Source: Methanomassiliicoccus sp. UBA6 (GTDB lineage: Archaea; Thermoplasmatota; Thermoplasmata; Methanomassiliicoccales; Methanomassiliicoccaceae). From it: DNA of 29,996 nucleotides. The notes under the pieces are model-generated. The model saw only the letters and a program-made list of their open reading frames with translations. It made no database searches and was not told the DNA's origin. The translations under genes were made by a program, and so were the position numbers. Each line of letters begins with the position of its first letter. Within the stretch, counting starts at the first letter, position 1. Of this stretch, positions 14,274 to 21,940 are shown one piece after another. The DNA is taken from NCBI GenBank assembly GCA_002508545.1, contig DAVH01000014.1, positions 1-29,996 on the forward strand. The letters run 5' to 3'.

Positions 14274-15416
14274 TCAATCCATCTTTTCCATGCGTTCCTT
14301 CAGCTTGCTGAGGACCGCCGGGCGGGTGGTGTACTCCATCTCCTCCGGCCCGAGGACCGCGGGCATGAACGGCCCGTGGCGGCGCATGTAGATGGATGCC
14401 TTGACCGCTCCCTTCCTGGCCTCGTCCCAGCAGCTTCCGGAGAAGTAGTCGATGGGCTCGTGGTGGCCGGGCGCGGAGCCGGGGTCCTCGAGACCCTGGA
14501 ACTTGCCGTTGCTGACATGCAGGCCGATCGCGCAGATGCGTGGCGGGCCGTCGAAGAACACGGGATCGGAATCGGCGACCGAGCAGGGATACCATCCGCC
14601 GTAGTGAGAGCCCCTCATCCAGCCGGAGACCAGGGCCGGGAACATGTACGGCTGGAGGATCTCCCCCACCGCTGGAAGGCCGCTCTGGGATCTGCAGATG
14701 CATACCGGGTCGTCCTTGCCCACGTACTTGCCGGCGGAGATGTTCAGCTTCTCGGTGGAGACCACGGCCCCGATGCCGATGTCGTCGATCTTGGACCAGA
14801 TCCTCTTGATCGCGTACCTGGTCGTGTCGCCCAGCAGGGTCAGGATGTCATAGGTCTCCTCGGGGGTCGACATGATGACCTTCTTGGAGTCGCAGACGTC
14901 CACGATCTCGAACTTGAAGCCCTCGTGAGCCCTGGGGTCGATGACCAGGCCAGTGGTTGTGAACGGATCCATGAAGGTCTTGCACAAGGGCAAGGAGTAG
15001 GATGACGGCTCGGTCTTGTCGGCCATGAAGAAGACGATGGGCTCGGCGCCCCTCTCCTTGAACTCCATCTCCGCCGCTCCCGGGCCGGCGCCCCTGACGT
15101 TGCCGGAGAAGGCATCGGTCAGCAGGTCCTGCCCTGCGGCGTAGAGCTTCATCCTCTTGGCCTCCTTGGTGGCGTCCATGAACGCCTCCCAGCACAGGCC
15201 GTGGACGTCCCTGTTGTTCTCGCCGCGGGTGTGGGTGAGGAACAGGTTGATGTCGTCGCCCACCCTGGTAACGTAGAAATCGTCGATCGTTCCGGCCCTG
15301 AGGCCGTCGGCCAGGCGCTCGCTGGCCTTCTTCATCATCAACGGATGTGGTCTTGCATGCCCGCCGACGGATCCTACATCGGCTTTTATGACTGAAACGG
15401 TAACCCTATCTGACAT
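14274..15416 (-). CDS. fbp: Bifunctional fructose-1,6-bisphosphate aldolase/phosphatase (archaeal type V)
   Basis: The enzyme condenses triose phosphates to fructose 1,6-bisphosphate and dephosphorylates it, making gluconeogenesis one-way. The 380-residue protein has the usual length. The metal site starts with D13 and H20 (KADVGSVGGH). The aldolase Schiff-base pair fits Y231-x-x-K234 in GKYVGKDDP. All of these are offset by two from the known residues of the Sulfolobus enzyme (D11, H18, Y229, K232). SSYSLPLCKTFMDPF and the GSHYGGWYPC segment are also typical. TATA at 15455-15464 and AAGGGGAAAG just before the ATG give a short leader. tpiA follows at one base, and pgk is elsewhere in the window. 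Confidence 0.97.
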   Translation of the reverse strand: MSDRVTVSVIKADVGSVGGHARPHPLMMKKASERLADGLRAGTIDDFYVTRVGDDINLFLTHTRGENNRDVHGLCWEAFMDATKEAKRMKLYAAGQDLLTDAFSGNVRGAGPGAAEMEFKERGAEPIVFFMADKTEPSSYSLPLCKTFMDPFTTTGLVIDPRAHEGFKFEIVDVCDSKKVIMSTPEETYDILTLLGDTTRYAIKRIWSKIDDIGIGAVVSTEKLNISAGKYVGKDDPVCICRSQSGLPAVGEILQPYMFPALVSGWMRGSHYGGWYPCSVADSDPVFFDGPPRICAIGLHVSNGKFQGLEDPGSAPGHHEPIDYFSGSCWDEARKGAVKASIYMRRHGPFMPAVLGPEEMEYTTRPAVLSKLKERMEKMD

Positions 15417-15454
15417 TTACTTTCCCCTTAATGATGCTGGAAATAATGCTCTCC

Positions 15455-15464
15455 GTATAAATAG
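15455..15464 (-). promoter_or_regulatory. TATA box of the fbp-tpiA operon
   Basis: The complement reads CTATTTATAC about 43 bases before the fbp ATG, leaving a leader of roughly 17 bases that contains a purine-rich ribosome binding site. Confidence 0.55.
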
Positions 15465-15525
15465 TTAGTAGGGCTGCTCGACCGTCCGAGCATTGAATGG
15501 CTCACTCGATCGGCGCCCATTACGA

Positions 15526-15756
15526 TTATGATTGGTTCACAGTGATGACGGTCACCGGGCAGGCGTCCGCGCCCTTGGTCGCGCACTCGAGCAGCTCATC
15601 GGGCACCTTGCCCTTGGCCGAGCTCCCGTCGCGGTACTGCTCGACGATCTCGGAGGTCCCGTCCTCGCCCTCCTTGAATACCTCGGGACACTCGTCATTG
15701 TAACAGCGGCCGCACTGTATGCAGCCCTCCTGATCTATCTCGACATTGACGGTCAT
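15526..15756 (-). CDS. Single-cluster [4Fe-4S] ferredoxin
   Basis: This 76-residue acidic ferredoxin carries low-potential electrons. Cluster ligands are C12, C15, C18 (GCIQCGRCY) and C66 (ADACPVTVI). C23 and C58 are two further cysteines and may form the disulfide that replaces a second cluster in single-cluster ferredoxins. The ATG at 15756 is preceded by AGGTGA at good spacing, and a TATA-like box lies at 15781-15790. The open frame extends upstream to 15858, but that part covers the promoter. No partner oxidoreductase is adjacent. Confidence 0.92.
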   Translation of the reverse strand: MTVNVEIDQEGCIQCGRCYNDECPEVFKEGEDGTSEIVEQYRDGSSAKGKVPDELLECATKGADACPVTVITVNQS

Positions 15757-15833
15757 GGTTTCACCTATTTCCACCATTCTACATATTAATCTTTGGTACG
15801 GGCCGCTACATTGGGCGACCTGGCTGGGCACAC

Positions 15834-15840
15834 TTTTATA
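15834..15840 (+). promoter_or_regulatory. TATA box for aspS
   Basis: TTTTATA lies about 36 bases upstream of the AspRS start and about 45 bases from the oppositely directed ferredoxin promoter, so the two genes are divergently transcribed. Confidence 0.5.
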
Positions 15841-15872
15841 CTGCGGCGGAATATCCACGCCCCGGTAATCTC

Positions 15873-17189
15873 ATGAGCGAGGCGTCGCTGCGCAATTCCA
15901 AGACCCTCTCCCCTGCCGATTCGGGAAAGGAGGTCGTGATAAAGGGCTGGGCCCAGGAGATCAGGAACCTGGGCGGCATATCATTCTTGATCATCAGGGA
16001 CCGGCACGGGGTCGTCCAGATCACCGCCCCCAAGAAGAAGATCGCCCCCGAGGTCATGTCCGTGCTCACTTCCATGGCCAGGGAGTCGGTGGTCAAGGTC
16101 ACCGGAACGGCCAAGGCGGCCGAGCAGGCCAAGGGCGGGGTTGAAGTGATCCCTTCCATGATCGAGGTCCTCAGCCCGGCGGCGTCCCCCCTGCCCATGG
16201 GCGTCATCGACAAGGTGAACGTCGAGGCGGACACCCGGTTCGACCACCGGTTCATGGACCTGCGCAAGCCGGAGACCCGGGCGGTCTTCGAGATCAAGTC
16301 GATGGCCCTCAGCCTCATCGACCAGTTCCTGGTCGGGGAAGGCTTCGTGGAGGTGTTCACCCCCAAGATCGTGGCCTCCGGCGCGGAGGGAGGAGCGACT
16401 CTGTTCCGGCTCAATTACTTCGAGCAGATGGCCTACCTCGCGCAGTCCCCGCAGCTTTACAAGCAGATGCTGATGTCCACCGGCCTGGACCGGGTGTTCG
16501 AGATCGGGCCGGCGTTCCGGGCGGAGCCGTCGGACACCGTGAGGCACGTCTCGGAGTTCGTGTCCTTCGACGGCGAGATGGCGTACATCGACTCCATGGC
16601 CGATGTGCTGGACGTGGTCGAGAGGTGCACCCAGTCGGTGATCGAGGGCATCGTCTCCAAGGCCGCCCCCCAGCTCGAGGTCCTCAACGCCAAGGTGACC
16701 GTTCCCAAGGCCCCGTACCCCGTCATCGAGTACAAGGACGCGGTGGAGATGGTCCAGTCCGCCGACATGCAGATCAAGCTAGGCGACGACCTGGGGACCG
16801 AGGGAGAGAAGGCCCTCGGCGAGCTGATGAAGGAGAGGGGCTACGACATGTACTGGATCGTGGAGTACCCGGAGGAGGCGAAGCCGTTCTACATCATGGA
16901 GAAGGACGGCACGCCTTACTCCTACTCCTTCGACCTCGACTACAAGGGGCAGGAGATCTCCTCCGGAGGCCAGAGGGAGCACCGCTACGACCGCCTGGTG
17001 GCGAGGATGCAGAAGAAGGGTCTCGACCCGGAGGCGTTCGGCTTCTACCTCGATGCCTTCAAGTTCGGCATGCCCCCGCACGGGGGCTGGGGACTGGGAG
17101 TGGAGAGGCTGGTCCAGAAGATGCTGGACCTGCCCAACATCAGGGAGACCATCCTGTTCCCGAGGGACCGCGTCCGCCTGGTCCCCTGA
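15873..17189 (+). CDS. aspS: Aspartyl-tRNA synthetase, archaeal type (probably non-discriminating)
   Basis: This class II synthetase charges tRNA with aspartate. The 438-residue form without the bacterial insertion is archaeal/eukaryal in type. The N-terminal OB-fold (VVIKGWAQEIRNLGGISFLI) recognises the anticodon. Motif 1 is around RFMDLRKPETR and FVEVFTPKI; motif 2 has FEIGPAFRAEPSDT; motif 3 ends GWGLGVERLVQKM. In the discriminating Thermococcus enzyme a tryptophan follows the conserved GW by two residues; here that position is Gln (GWAQ). This suggests that the enzyme also charges tRNA-Asn, with an amidotransferase completing Asn-tRNA. That last point is inference. Confidence 0.95.
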   Translation: MSEASLRNSKTLSPADSGKEVVIKGWAQEIRNLGGISFLIIRDRHGVVQITAPKKKIAPEVMSVLTSMARESVVKVTGTAKAAEQAKGGVEVIPSMIEVLSPAASPLPMGVIDKVNVEADTRFDHRFMDLRKPETRAVFEIKSMALSLIDQFLVGEGFVEVFTPKIVASGAEGGATLFRLNYFEQMAYLAQSPQLYKQMLMSTGLDRVFEIGPAFRAEPSDTVRHVSEFVSFDGEMAYIDSMADVLDVVERCTQSVIEGIVSKAAPQLEVLNAKVTVPKAPYPVIEYKDAVEMVQSADMQIKLGDDLGTEGEKALGELMKERGYDMYWIVEYPEEAKPFYIMEKDGTPYSYSFDLDYKGQEISSGGQREHRYDRLVARMQKKGLDPEAFGFYLDAFKFGMPPHGGWGLGVERLVQKMLDLPNIRETILFPRDRVRLVP

Positions 17190-17316
17190 GGGGCCCGGAA
17201 AACACCTTCCCTTCTTTTCTCCCGACGTGCGATGGCGGCCCTCGCTCCCGGTTCCGGGCGAGCATCTTGACCGGGAACAAGGTCTTAACCATCGGGGTGC
17301 TCTAACATCAATCGAT

Positions 17317-17766
17317 ATGGCAATCCCTGAATCGCTGAACGAGGAGCACGCTCACCTGATGGAGGTGATGGAGCGAGCGGTGCGGGAGGAGGGAGCCCTG
17401 GGGGAGGCGGCCCGGGCGGTGGAGGAGGTGCTGCACCCCCACTTCCTCAAGGAGGAGGAGCTCGCACTGCCGCCGCTGGGAATGCTCACCGTGACCGGTG
17501 AGGAGCCGATGGGGGACGTTGACGAGATCATCGCCCTTACCGACCGCTTCGCCAAGGAGCTGCCCCGCATGCTCGAGGAGCACGTGATGATCGCCGAGAG
17601 ATCGGAGGTCCTCTCGCTGGAGGCGCAGAAGGCCGGGAAGGACGAGTACGCCGTCTTCGCGCGGGAGCTCTCCCATCATGCCCGGGTCGAGGAGGAGATA
17701 ATGTATCCCGCCTCGCTCCTGGTCGGCTCATACCTGCGGCTGTGGAAAGCTAGGAAAAAGGACTAA
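17317..17766 (+). CDS. Hemerythrin-like HHE protein (third of three)
   Basis: This 149-residue HHE protein has likely ligands H11/H13 (NEEHAHLM), H40/H42 with E46-E48 (LHPHFLKEEE), H88 (LEEHVMIAE), and H119/H120 with E124-E126 (SHHARVEEEIMYP). The ATG at 17317 starts directly at the domain; the longer open frame upstream runs back into aspS and is not used. It shares only the family pattern with the HHE proteins at 1145-1609 and 2688-3251. Its stop overlaps by a few bases the stop of the convergent RusA-like gene. Confidence 0.85.
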   Translation: MAIPESLNEEHAHLMEVMERAVREEGALGEAARAVEEVLHPHFLKEEELALPPLGMLTVTGEEPMGDVDEIIALTDRFAKELPRMLEEHVMIAERSEVLSLEAQKAGKDEYAVFARELSHHARVEEEIMYPASLLVGSYLRLWKARKKD

Positions 17767-18290
17767 TCCCGGGGGTCGTCGCAGGGCTCTTCCTCGATCG
17801 CATCGGCCTTCTTCCGACCCCTTTTCGGCCGCTCGCACTGGTTCGGGTACCTGTACACCGTTATGTACGCTCCCGCCCTGCGCTCATCGCTGTAGTCCTT
17901 GGTCATGGTCATCGAGACGACCTGGCAGTCGTCGACGAACAGGATGCTGGTCAGCGCATCATTGATCGCCCGGACGAGCTTATCGATATCCGGCTTGACG
18001 GTAGGGTGTATCCTGCGGTGCTCGGGCACAGAGGCGGGGCGCGAGAGCACGAAGTCCACGCTCACCGAGTAGGCCGAGGCGCTGTCGCACTTCCATTCCC
18101 GGCCTTCGAGAGCCCTCTGGGCCTCGGTCGCGACCCGGTTCCGCCAGGCCTCCAGGCTCTTCTTGTTCTGGTGCGTGGTGACCGTCCGGTCCAGCGCCTT
18201 GATGTAGTATGCCCTGGTGCTTCCCTCCGGGGTCGGCTCCCCCAGGACCACGAACGATAGCTCCTCCACCGGGTTCTCGAACATCCTCAC
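17763..18290 (-). CDS. RusA-like Holliday junction resolvase / endodeoxyribonuclease
   Basis: RusA is a dimeric, metal-dependent nuclease that resolves four-way junctions, mostly known from prophages. The protein has the N-terminal strand FVVLGEPTPEGSTRA. It carries the signature RIHPTVKPDIDKLVRAINDAL (about 92-112) and then ILFVDDCQVVSMTMTK with the acidic pair (about 118-119). The conserved acidic residues for metal are D100, D102 and the DD pair. A hydrophilic, lysine-rich tail (RPKRGRKKADAIEEEP) extends past the domain. The start is GTG at 18290, or ATG at 18284. The GC is like the surrounding core genes, with no phage genes nearby, so this may be domesticated. Confidence 0.85.
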   Translation of the reverse strand: MRMFENPVEELSFVVLGEPTPEGSTRAYYIKALDRTVTTHQNKKSLEAWRNRVATEAQRALEGREWKCDSASAYSVSVDFVLSRPASVPEHRRIHPTVKPDIDKLVRAINDALTSILFVDDCQVVSMTMTKDYSDERRAGAYITVYRYPNQCERPKRGRKKADAIEEEPCDDPRD

Positions 18291-18627
18291 CGGATCAGCT
18301 TCCTTAGACTGGACAATTGTCCTCCGATGTTGGCGAATCAGAGGTACTATTTAGGCTGATTCCCCACTGGACCGAAAGTGCACTGCCCATCCTAGCCCGA
18401 AGATGGACGTCCTGGGCATAATAGTTTTGATTCTTGTTCGCAAGTGCCGAACCAGTGTACCACGCGGCGCATCGAGGCGCGCCGCGGTGCGGACCTTGTG
18501 CCCATCAGGGTAGGATGTGAAAGGGATAGGTCCGTCCACATGCCCGGCGCGGGTTCGATTGGCCATCGACATTCGACCGATGCAAGCTATGAACCTCCAA
18601 TGCAGTACGGTCATGGAGCACCGGGGC
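18291..18627. other. Intergenic region with GC-rich hairpin
   Basis: About 340 bases separate the leftward RusA-like gene from the rightward DUF1905-like gene. A TATA-like CTAAATAGT on the complement near 18345-18354 could serve the RusA-like gene. A GC-only hairpin sits at 18463-18486. No convincing gene was found on either strand; the open frames here lack a plausible start or composition. Confidence 0.55.
18463..18486. repeat. 8-bp GC-only hairpin
   Basis: CGCGGCGC and GCGCCGCG pair perfectly around an 8-base loop. There is no T run, so it is not a standard terminator. Confidence 0.4.
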
Positions 18628-18909
18628 ATGAGTAAAAAATTCGAGTTCGAAGCGGTGATCAAGAAGGTTCCCGATATCGACGGCGCGTATGTCGAGATCC
18701 CCTTTGATGTCAAGACCGAGTTCGGCCGAGGGCGGGTGCTTGTTACGGCCACGTTTGACGGCGTACCCTACGATGGCTGTCTGGTAAAGATGGGGACACC
18801 ATGCCACATAATCGGGATAAGAAAGGATATTCGTGCCAGGATAGGCAAGCAGGCCGGGGACAAGATTGCCGTCACGATCACCGAGCGGGAGCGCAGGGAC
18901 GTCGGCTGA
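18628..18909 (+). CDS. DUF1905-family small protein
   Basis: The 93-residue beta-rich protein opens MSKKFEFEAVIKKVPDIDG and contains FDVKTEFGRGRVLVTATFDG, both standard for DUF1905. It ends in GDKIAVTITERE, where the family has a similar acidic strand. The biochemical role of the family is not known; it often appears alone or fused to YdeI-like domains. I chose the ATG at 18628 because the domain starts there and GGAG lies 9 bases upstream. In-frame ATGs at 18613 and earlier would add unconserved residues. Confidence 0.85.
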   Translation: MSKKFEFEAVIKKVPDIDGAYVEIPFDVKTEFGRGRVLVTATFDGVPYDGCLVKMGTPCHIIGIRKDIRARIGKQAGDKIAVTITERERRDVG

Positions 18910-19068
18910 CAGCGGTCGCCGGATGCTCGTCGAGTTGCTTCTTGCCATCATGCTTCAGGGGTTGCAACCGGCTGGGGCGCAGGATCTCGAGACGGTCACT
19001 GGTCGAAAAAGGTGAAATATCGATGCAGAACTATGGGCTGCTGATCAGGGCAGGCAAGGGAGGGTAGA

Positions 19069-20271
19069 ATGGACGACACTAAAGCTCGAAGCGATGACCG
19101 TCCCTCCCTCCGGAACCTGAACCACCGCCAGAGGATCGCCGTCATCGTCATGGTGGGGGTGCTGTGCTACGGCAGCATGATCCTCGCCGACGGCCTCTTC
19201 GTCCGCCAATGGCTGGACGCGTCCTTCGGCCCCACCCCTGACCTTCCCATCTATCAGGAGAGGACGAGCCTGATCCTCAACGGGGGGATAATCTACCGGG
19301 ACCTGGACATCGAGTCCCCGCCCCTGATCAACTACGTGCTCCTGCCTCCCCAGATGATCGGCGGGGAGTGGTGGGCCTACGAGATCTACTTCTCGTTCTT
19401 CATCATCCTGACCGCCCTGTCGATGTACCTGGTGCTGCACCGATGGAACGGGTACCGGGCGATGCTCGTATCGCTCCTCCTGCTCCTCTGCCCGTTCGCC
19501 CTGCAGGACGCCACCTGGGGCATCCAGGACGAGCCGGTGGTCGCGTTCTTCTACCTCCTTCCGGTGCTGCTGATGCTCAGCGGGCGGAAGGGCCTGGCCT
19601 CGGTCGCCGCGGCCTTCGGGTTCTGGACCAAGTTCCTTCCCATCATCATCTACCCGGACATCCTGGTCCTTCTAAGGGACCGCCGGGAGGTGCTTAAGAA
19701 CATCGCCATCGCCGTGATCACCTCGATATTCATCGCGCTTCCGTTCCTCCTGCTCTGCCCCATCGAGTTCCTCAACTTCCCGTCCTACTATCTTCTGGGA
19801 CGCAGCGGGGAGGGCAGCGCGGGGATGTCGCTCATAAACCTGATCGGCCAGGGAGGGCTCGTGATCCCCGGATCGGTCGGCGCCGCCCTTACCGTGGGGA
19901 CGCTCGCGCTGACCTACTACCTGGTCCATCGCTGGAAGCTGGACATATGGAGGGGGGCCATGCTCACCACCGTGGTGTTCCTCTCCGTCTACCCGATGAT
20001 CCGCCTCAGCTACTACATCTTTCCGTTCGCGTTCTTCGCGGTTTGGGCGGTCAACGATCGCGGCATCCTGCTCCGCCTCGTTCCCATGTACCTCGCCCTG
20101 CTGTTCAGCCAGGGCATCGCCGTCAACGGCCTGGGGATCGATCCCGGCTACTCGTGGCTGGTCGCGGCGCTCCTGGTGGTCGCCGGCACCCTCGTAATGC
20201 TAGACATCGCCCGCTTGTGCCTGAGGACCAAGTGCTTCCTGGACACGCGAGAGGGGCCCACATCTGCCTAG
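19069..20271 (+). CDS. Polytopic membrane protein, GT-C glycosyltransferase-like
   Basis: The 400-residue protein has about 9 to 10 hydrophobic segments, starting at AVIVMVGVLCYGSMILAD. The first outward loop carries TPDLPIYQERT and then GGIIYRDLDIESPPLINY. This acid-then-YRD-then-PP pattern is found in GT-C enzymes of the DUF2029/GT87 and PMT-like groups that use lipid-linked sugars. It could act in glycolipid or surface glycan assembly. No other sugar gene is nearby to narrow the role. GGAGGG lies just before the ATG. Substrate is unknown; the GT-C assignment is moderate. Confidence 0.7.
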   Translation: MDDTKARSDDRPSLRNLNHRQRIAVIVMVGVLCYGSMILADGLFVRQWLDASFGPTPDLPIYQERTSLILNGGIIYRDLDIESPPLINYVLLPPQMIGGEWWAYEIYFSFFIILTALSMYLVLHRWNGYRAMLVSLLLLLCPFALQDATWGIQDEPVVAFFYLLPVLLMLSGRKGLASVAAAFGFWTKFLPIIIYPDILVLLRDRREVLKNIAIAVITSIFIALPFLLLCPIEFLNFPSYYLLGRSGEGSAGMSLINLIGQGGLVIPGSVGAALTVGTLALTYYLVHRWKLDIWRGAMLTTVVFLSVYPMIRLSYYIFPFAFFAVWAVNDRGILLRLVPMYLALLFSQGIAVNGLGIDPGYSWLVAALLVVAGTLVMLDIARLCLRTKCFLDTREGPTSA

Positions 20272-20404
20272 AAGGTCTCATCATCTCCGGGCGGATCTGC
20301 TGACCCTCTTATCTTCACCGGGCCCCTCCCACGGTCGGTTACGTCGTGGCCCTATATCTCGCTAACGGGAAGTTTGAACTACCGGCGGAACCAAGAGGGG
20401 TTCG

Positions 20405-20650
20405 ATGCCAAGCGCGGTCGTTCTGATCAACTGTGAGGTCGGCAAGGAGGCTTCGGTCGCGGACAGCATATGCAAGATCGAAGGAGCGGAGAAGGCGTAC
20501 ATCGTGTACGGGGTCTACGACGTCGTAGCGATTATCGACGCGGCCACCATGGAGGGACTGGAGGCGGCGCTGATGACCAAGGTCAGGGGCCTCCCGGGTG
20601 TCAAGAGCACCATGACCCTGATGATCAGTCGGGACTGCACCAGGAGCTGA
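20405..20650 (+). CDS. Stand-alone Lrp/AsnC ligand-binding (RAM) domain protein
   Basis: These 81 residues form a single RAM domain: AVVLINCEVGKEASVADSIC, EKAYIVYGVYDVVAIIDA, then LPGVKSTMTLMIS. It has no helix-turn-helix. Such stand-alone RAM proteins bind amino acids and can oligomerise with full-length Lrp regulators. AGAGGGG 4 bases before the ATG supports the start. The next gene encodes an unrelated membrane protein, so the partner is unknown. Confidence 0.9.
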   Translation: MPSAVVLINCEVGKEASVADSICKIEGAEKAYIVYGVYDVVAIIDAATMEGLEAALMTKVRGLPGVKSTMTLMISRDCTRS

Positions 20651-20686
20651 AGAGAATTTTTATCGTCGCAACAGCATCCCCTGAGT

Positions 20687-21259
20687 ATGAACGGCCGCAC
20701 AGCAGGAGGGCGTGGGGAGAGGCTTGCTCGTAGCATTCTCGAGCCCGTTCGATCCTCCCGTAACGTCCAGTTCAGGATTGTTGGGACGCTGATCGGTCTC
20801 CTATCCATTATCTTGCCATGGGGAAGTATTATTGTCAGGGATTCTACAACCCACGCTACCATTTCGATCACCACGTTATGGTTCGCTGATATGATCACAT
20901 CGCCCACTATCCAGGTCAGCATCGCCTCCTTAATTTTCCTCGTGGCGACGATCGCTGCGCTCCTCGACGCTAGGGCGGTGATCGCCCAGATCCCCTCTCT
21001 AGCGATCCTGTTCGTCACCATCCCTGGTCTACTCGAGGATACAGCCACCGCATTGAAACCCATGCTGCCCGAAGGGATGGTTTCGACGACCATAGCTATG
21101 GGGTTCTACCTAGGCCTATTCTCTGCCATCGTCCTGCTGGTCTCCTTCATCCCGTTCAAGGAGGTCGATCACAAGGTCGAAAAAGGCCTGATCGGGTCAG
21201 AACGGCTCAGACCCGAGGAGAACTCATTCCATTATTGGAAGCATAGGCCTGGCCCATAG
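20687..21259 (+). CDS. Four-helix membrane protein, unknown function
   Basis: The 190-residue protein has a basic N-terminus (about 30 residues) and four hydrophobic segments. These are near IVGTLIGLLSIILPWGSII, VSIASLIFLVATIAALL, AQIPSLAILFVTIPGLL and MGFYLGLFSAIVLLVSFIP. The C-terminal tail is charged and ends HYWKHRPGP. I recognise no family. A TATA-like AATTTTTATC lies at 20656-20664, close before the ATG. Confidence 0.7.
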   Translation: MNGRTAGGRGERLARSILEPVRSSRNVQFRIVGTLIGLLSIILPWGSIIVRDSTTHATISITTLWFADMITSPTIQVSIASLIFLVATIAALLDARAVIAQIPSLAILFVTIPGLLEDTATALKPMLPEGMVSTTIAMGFYLGLFSAIVLLVSFIPFKEVDHKVEKGLIGSERLRPEENSFHYWKHRPGP

Positions 21260-21313
21260 GAATGGCCCTCCGTGACCAATTCCCATAAATAGCTCTCTAC
21301 CTTTCGACAGACC

Positions 21314-21940
21314 ATGGACGGCCTGAGCGAACCTTTGCTCTTTCTCGGCCTGGTGGCCTTCATCTCCCTCTCCGGCGCGCTCATGCCCGGGCCGGTGTTC
21401 GCCACCGCGGTGGCGAAGGGGTATCAGGACAAGCACGCCGGGGCGAAGATAACCGCCGGACATGCGGTCATCGAGATCCCCCTGGTCGCGGCCATCTTCC
21501 TGGGGTTCGAGACCGTCCTGAGGGACGATGCCGTCTTCGCCGCCATCGGGCTGGTGGGAGGGGCGTTCCTCCTGTACATGGGGACCTCCATGGTGAGGAC
21601 CAGGATCGAGGACGGCCAGGTACAGGGCTCCAAGATGAGGCCGTTCACTGCGGGAGTCGCGCTGACCGCTGCCAATCCTTACTTTCTCCTGTGGTGGGCC
21701 ACCGTGGGCGCGTCCCTCATCGGTACGGCGATCGGCTACGGGCTGATCATCCTGCCCCTGTTCGTGATGGTCCACCTCGCCTGCGACCTCGGATGGCTGG
21801 AGTTCGTCTCCTTCTCGGTGAACCGCTCCCGGAGGTTCCTGACCGGACGGCGATACCGCATGCTGTTCATCGCCTGCGGGCTCCTCCTCATCGTCTTCGC
21901 CGCCTACTTCATGGTCAGCTCTGTCCAGACGCTGCTGTAA
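21314..21940 (+). CDS. LysE/RhtB-type amino acid exporter
   Basis: The 208-residue protein has about six membrane helices. The family signature is near the N-terminus: GALMPGPVFATAVAKGYQ, followed by AGAKITAGHAVIEIPL, and later TAANPYFLLWW. LysE family proteins export amino acids or related small molecules in exchange for protons. TATA-like CCATAAATAG at 21283-21292 lies about 25 bases before the ATG. The last 26 bases overlap the end of the convergent gene. The substrate cannot be read from sequence. Confidence 0.9.
   Translation: MDGLSEPLLFLGLVAFISLSGALMPGPVFATAVAKGYQDKHAGAKITAGHAVIEIPLVAAIFLGFETVLRDDAVFAAIGLVGGAFLLYMGTSMVRTRIEDGQVQGSKMRPFTAGVALTAANPYFLLWWATVGASLIGTAIGYGLIILPLFVMVHLACDLGWLEFVSFSVNRSRRFLTGRRYRMLFIACGLLLIVFAAYFMVSSVQTLL

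Noticed and set aside
18541..18575. Possible tRNA T-arm (GCGGGTTCGATT)
   Set aside because: The bases after the loop do not pair with those before it, and no acceptor or anticodon stem can be built around it.
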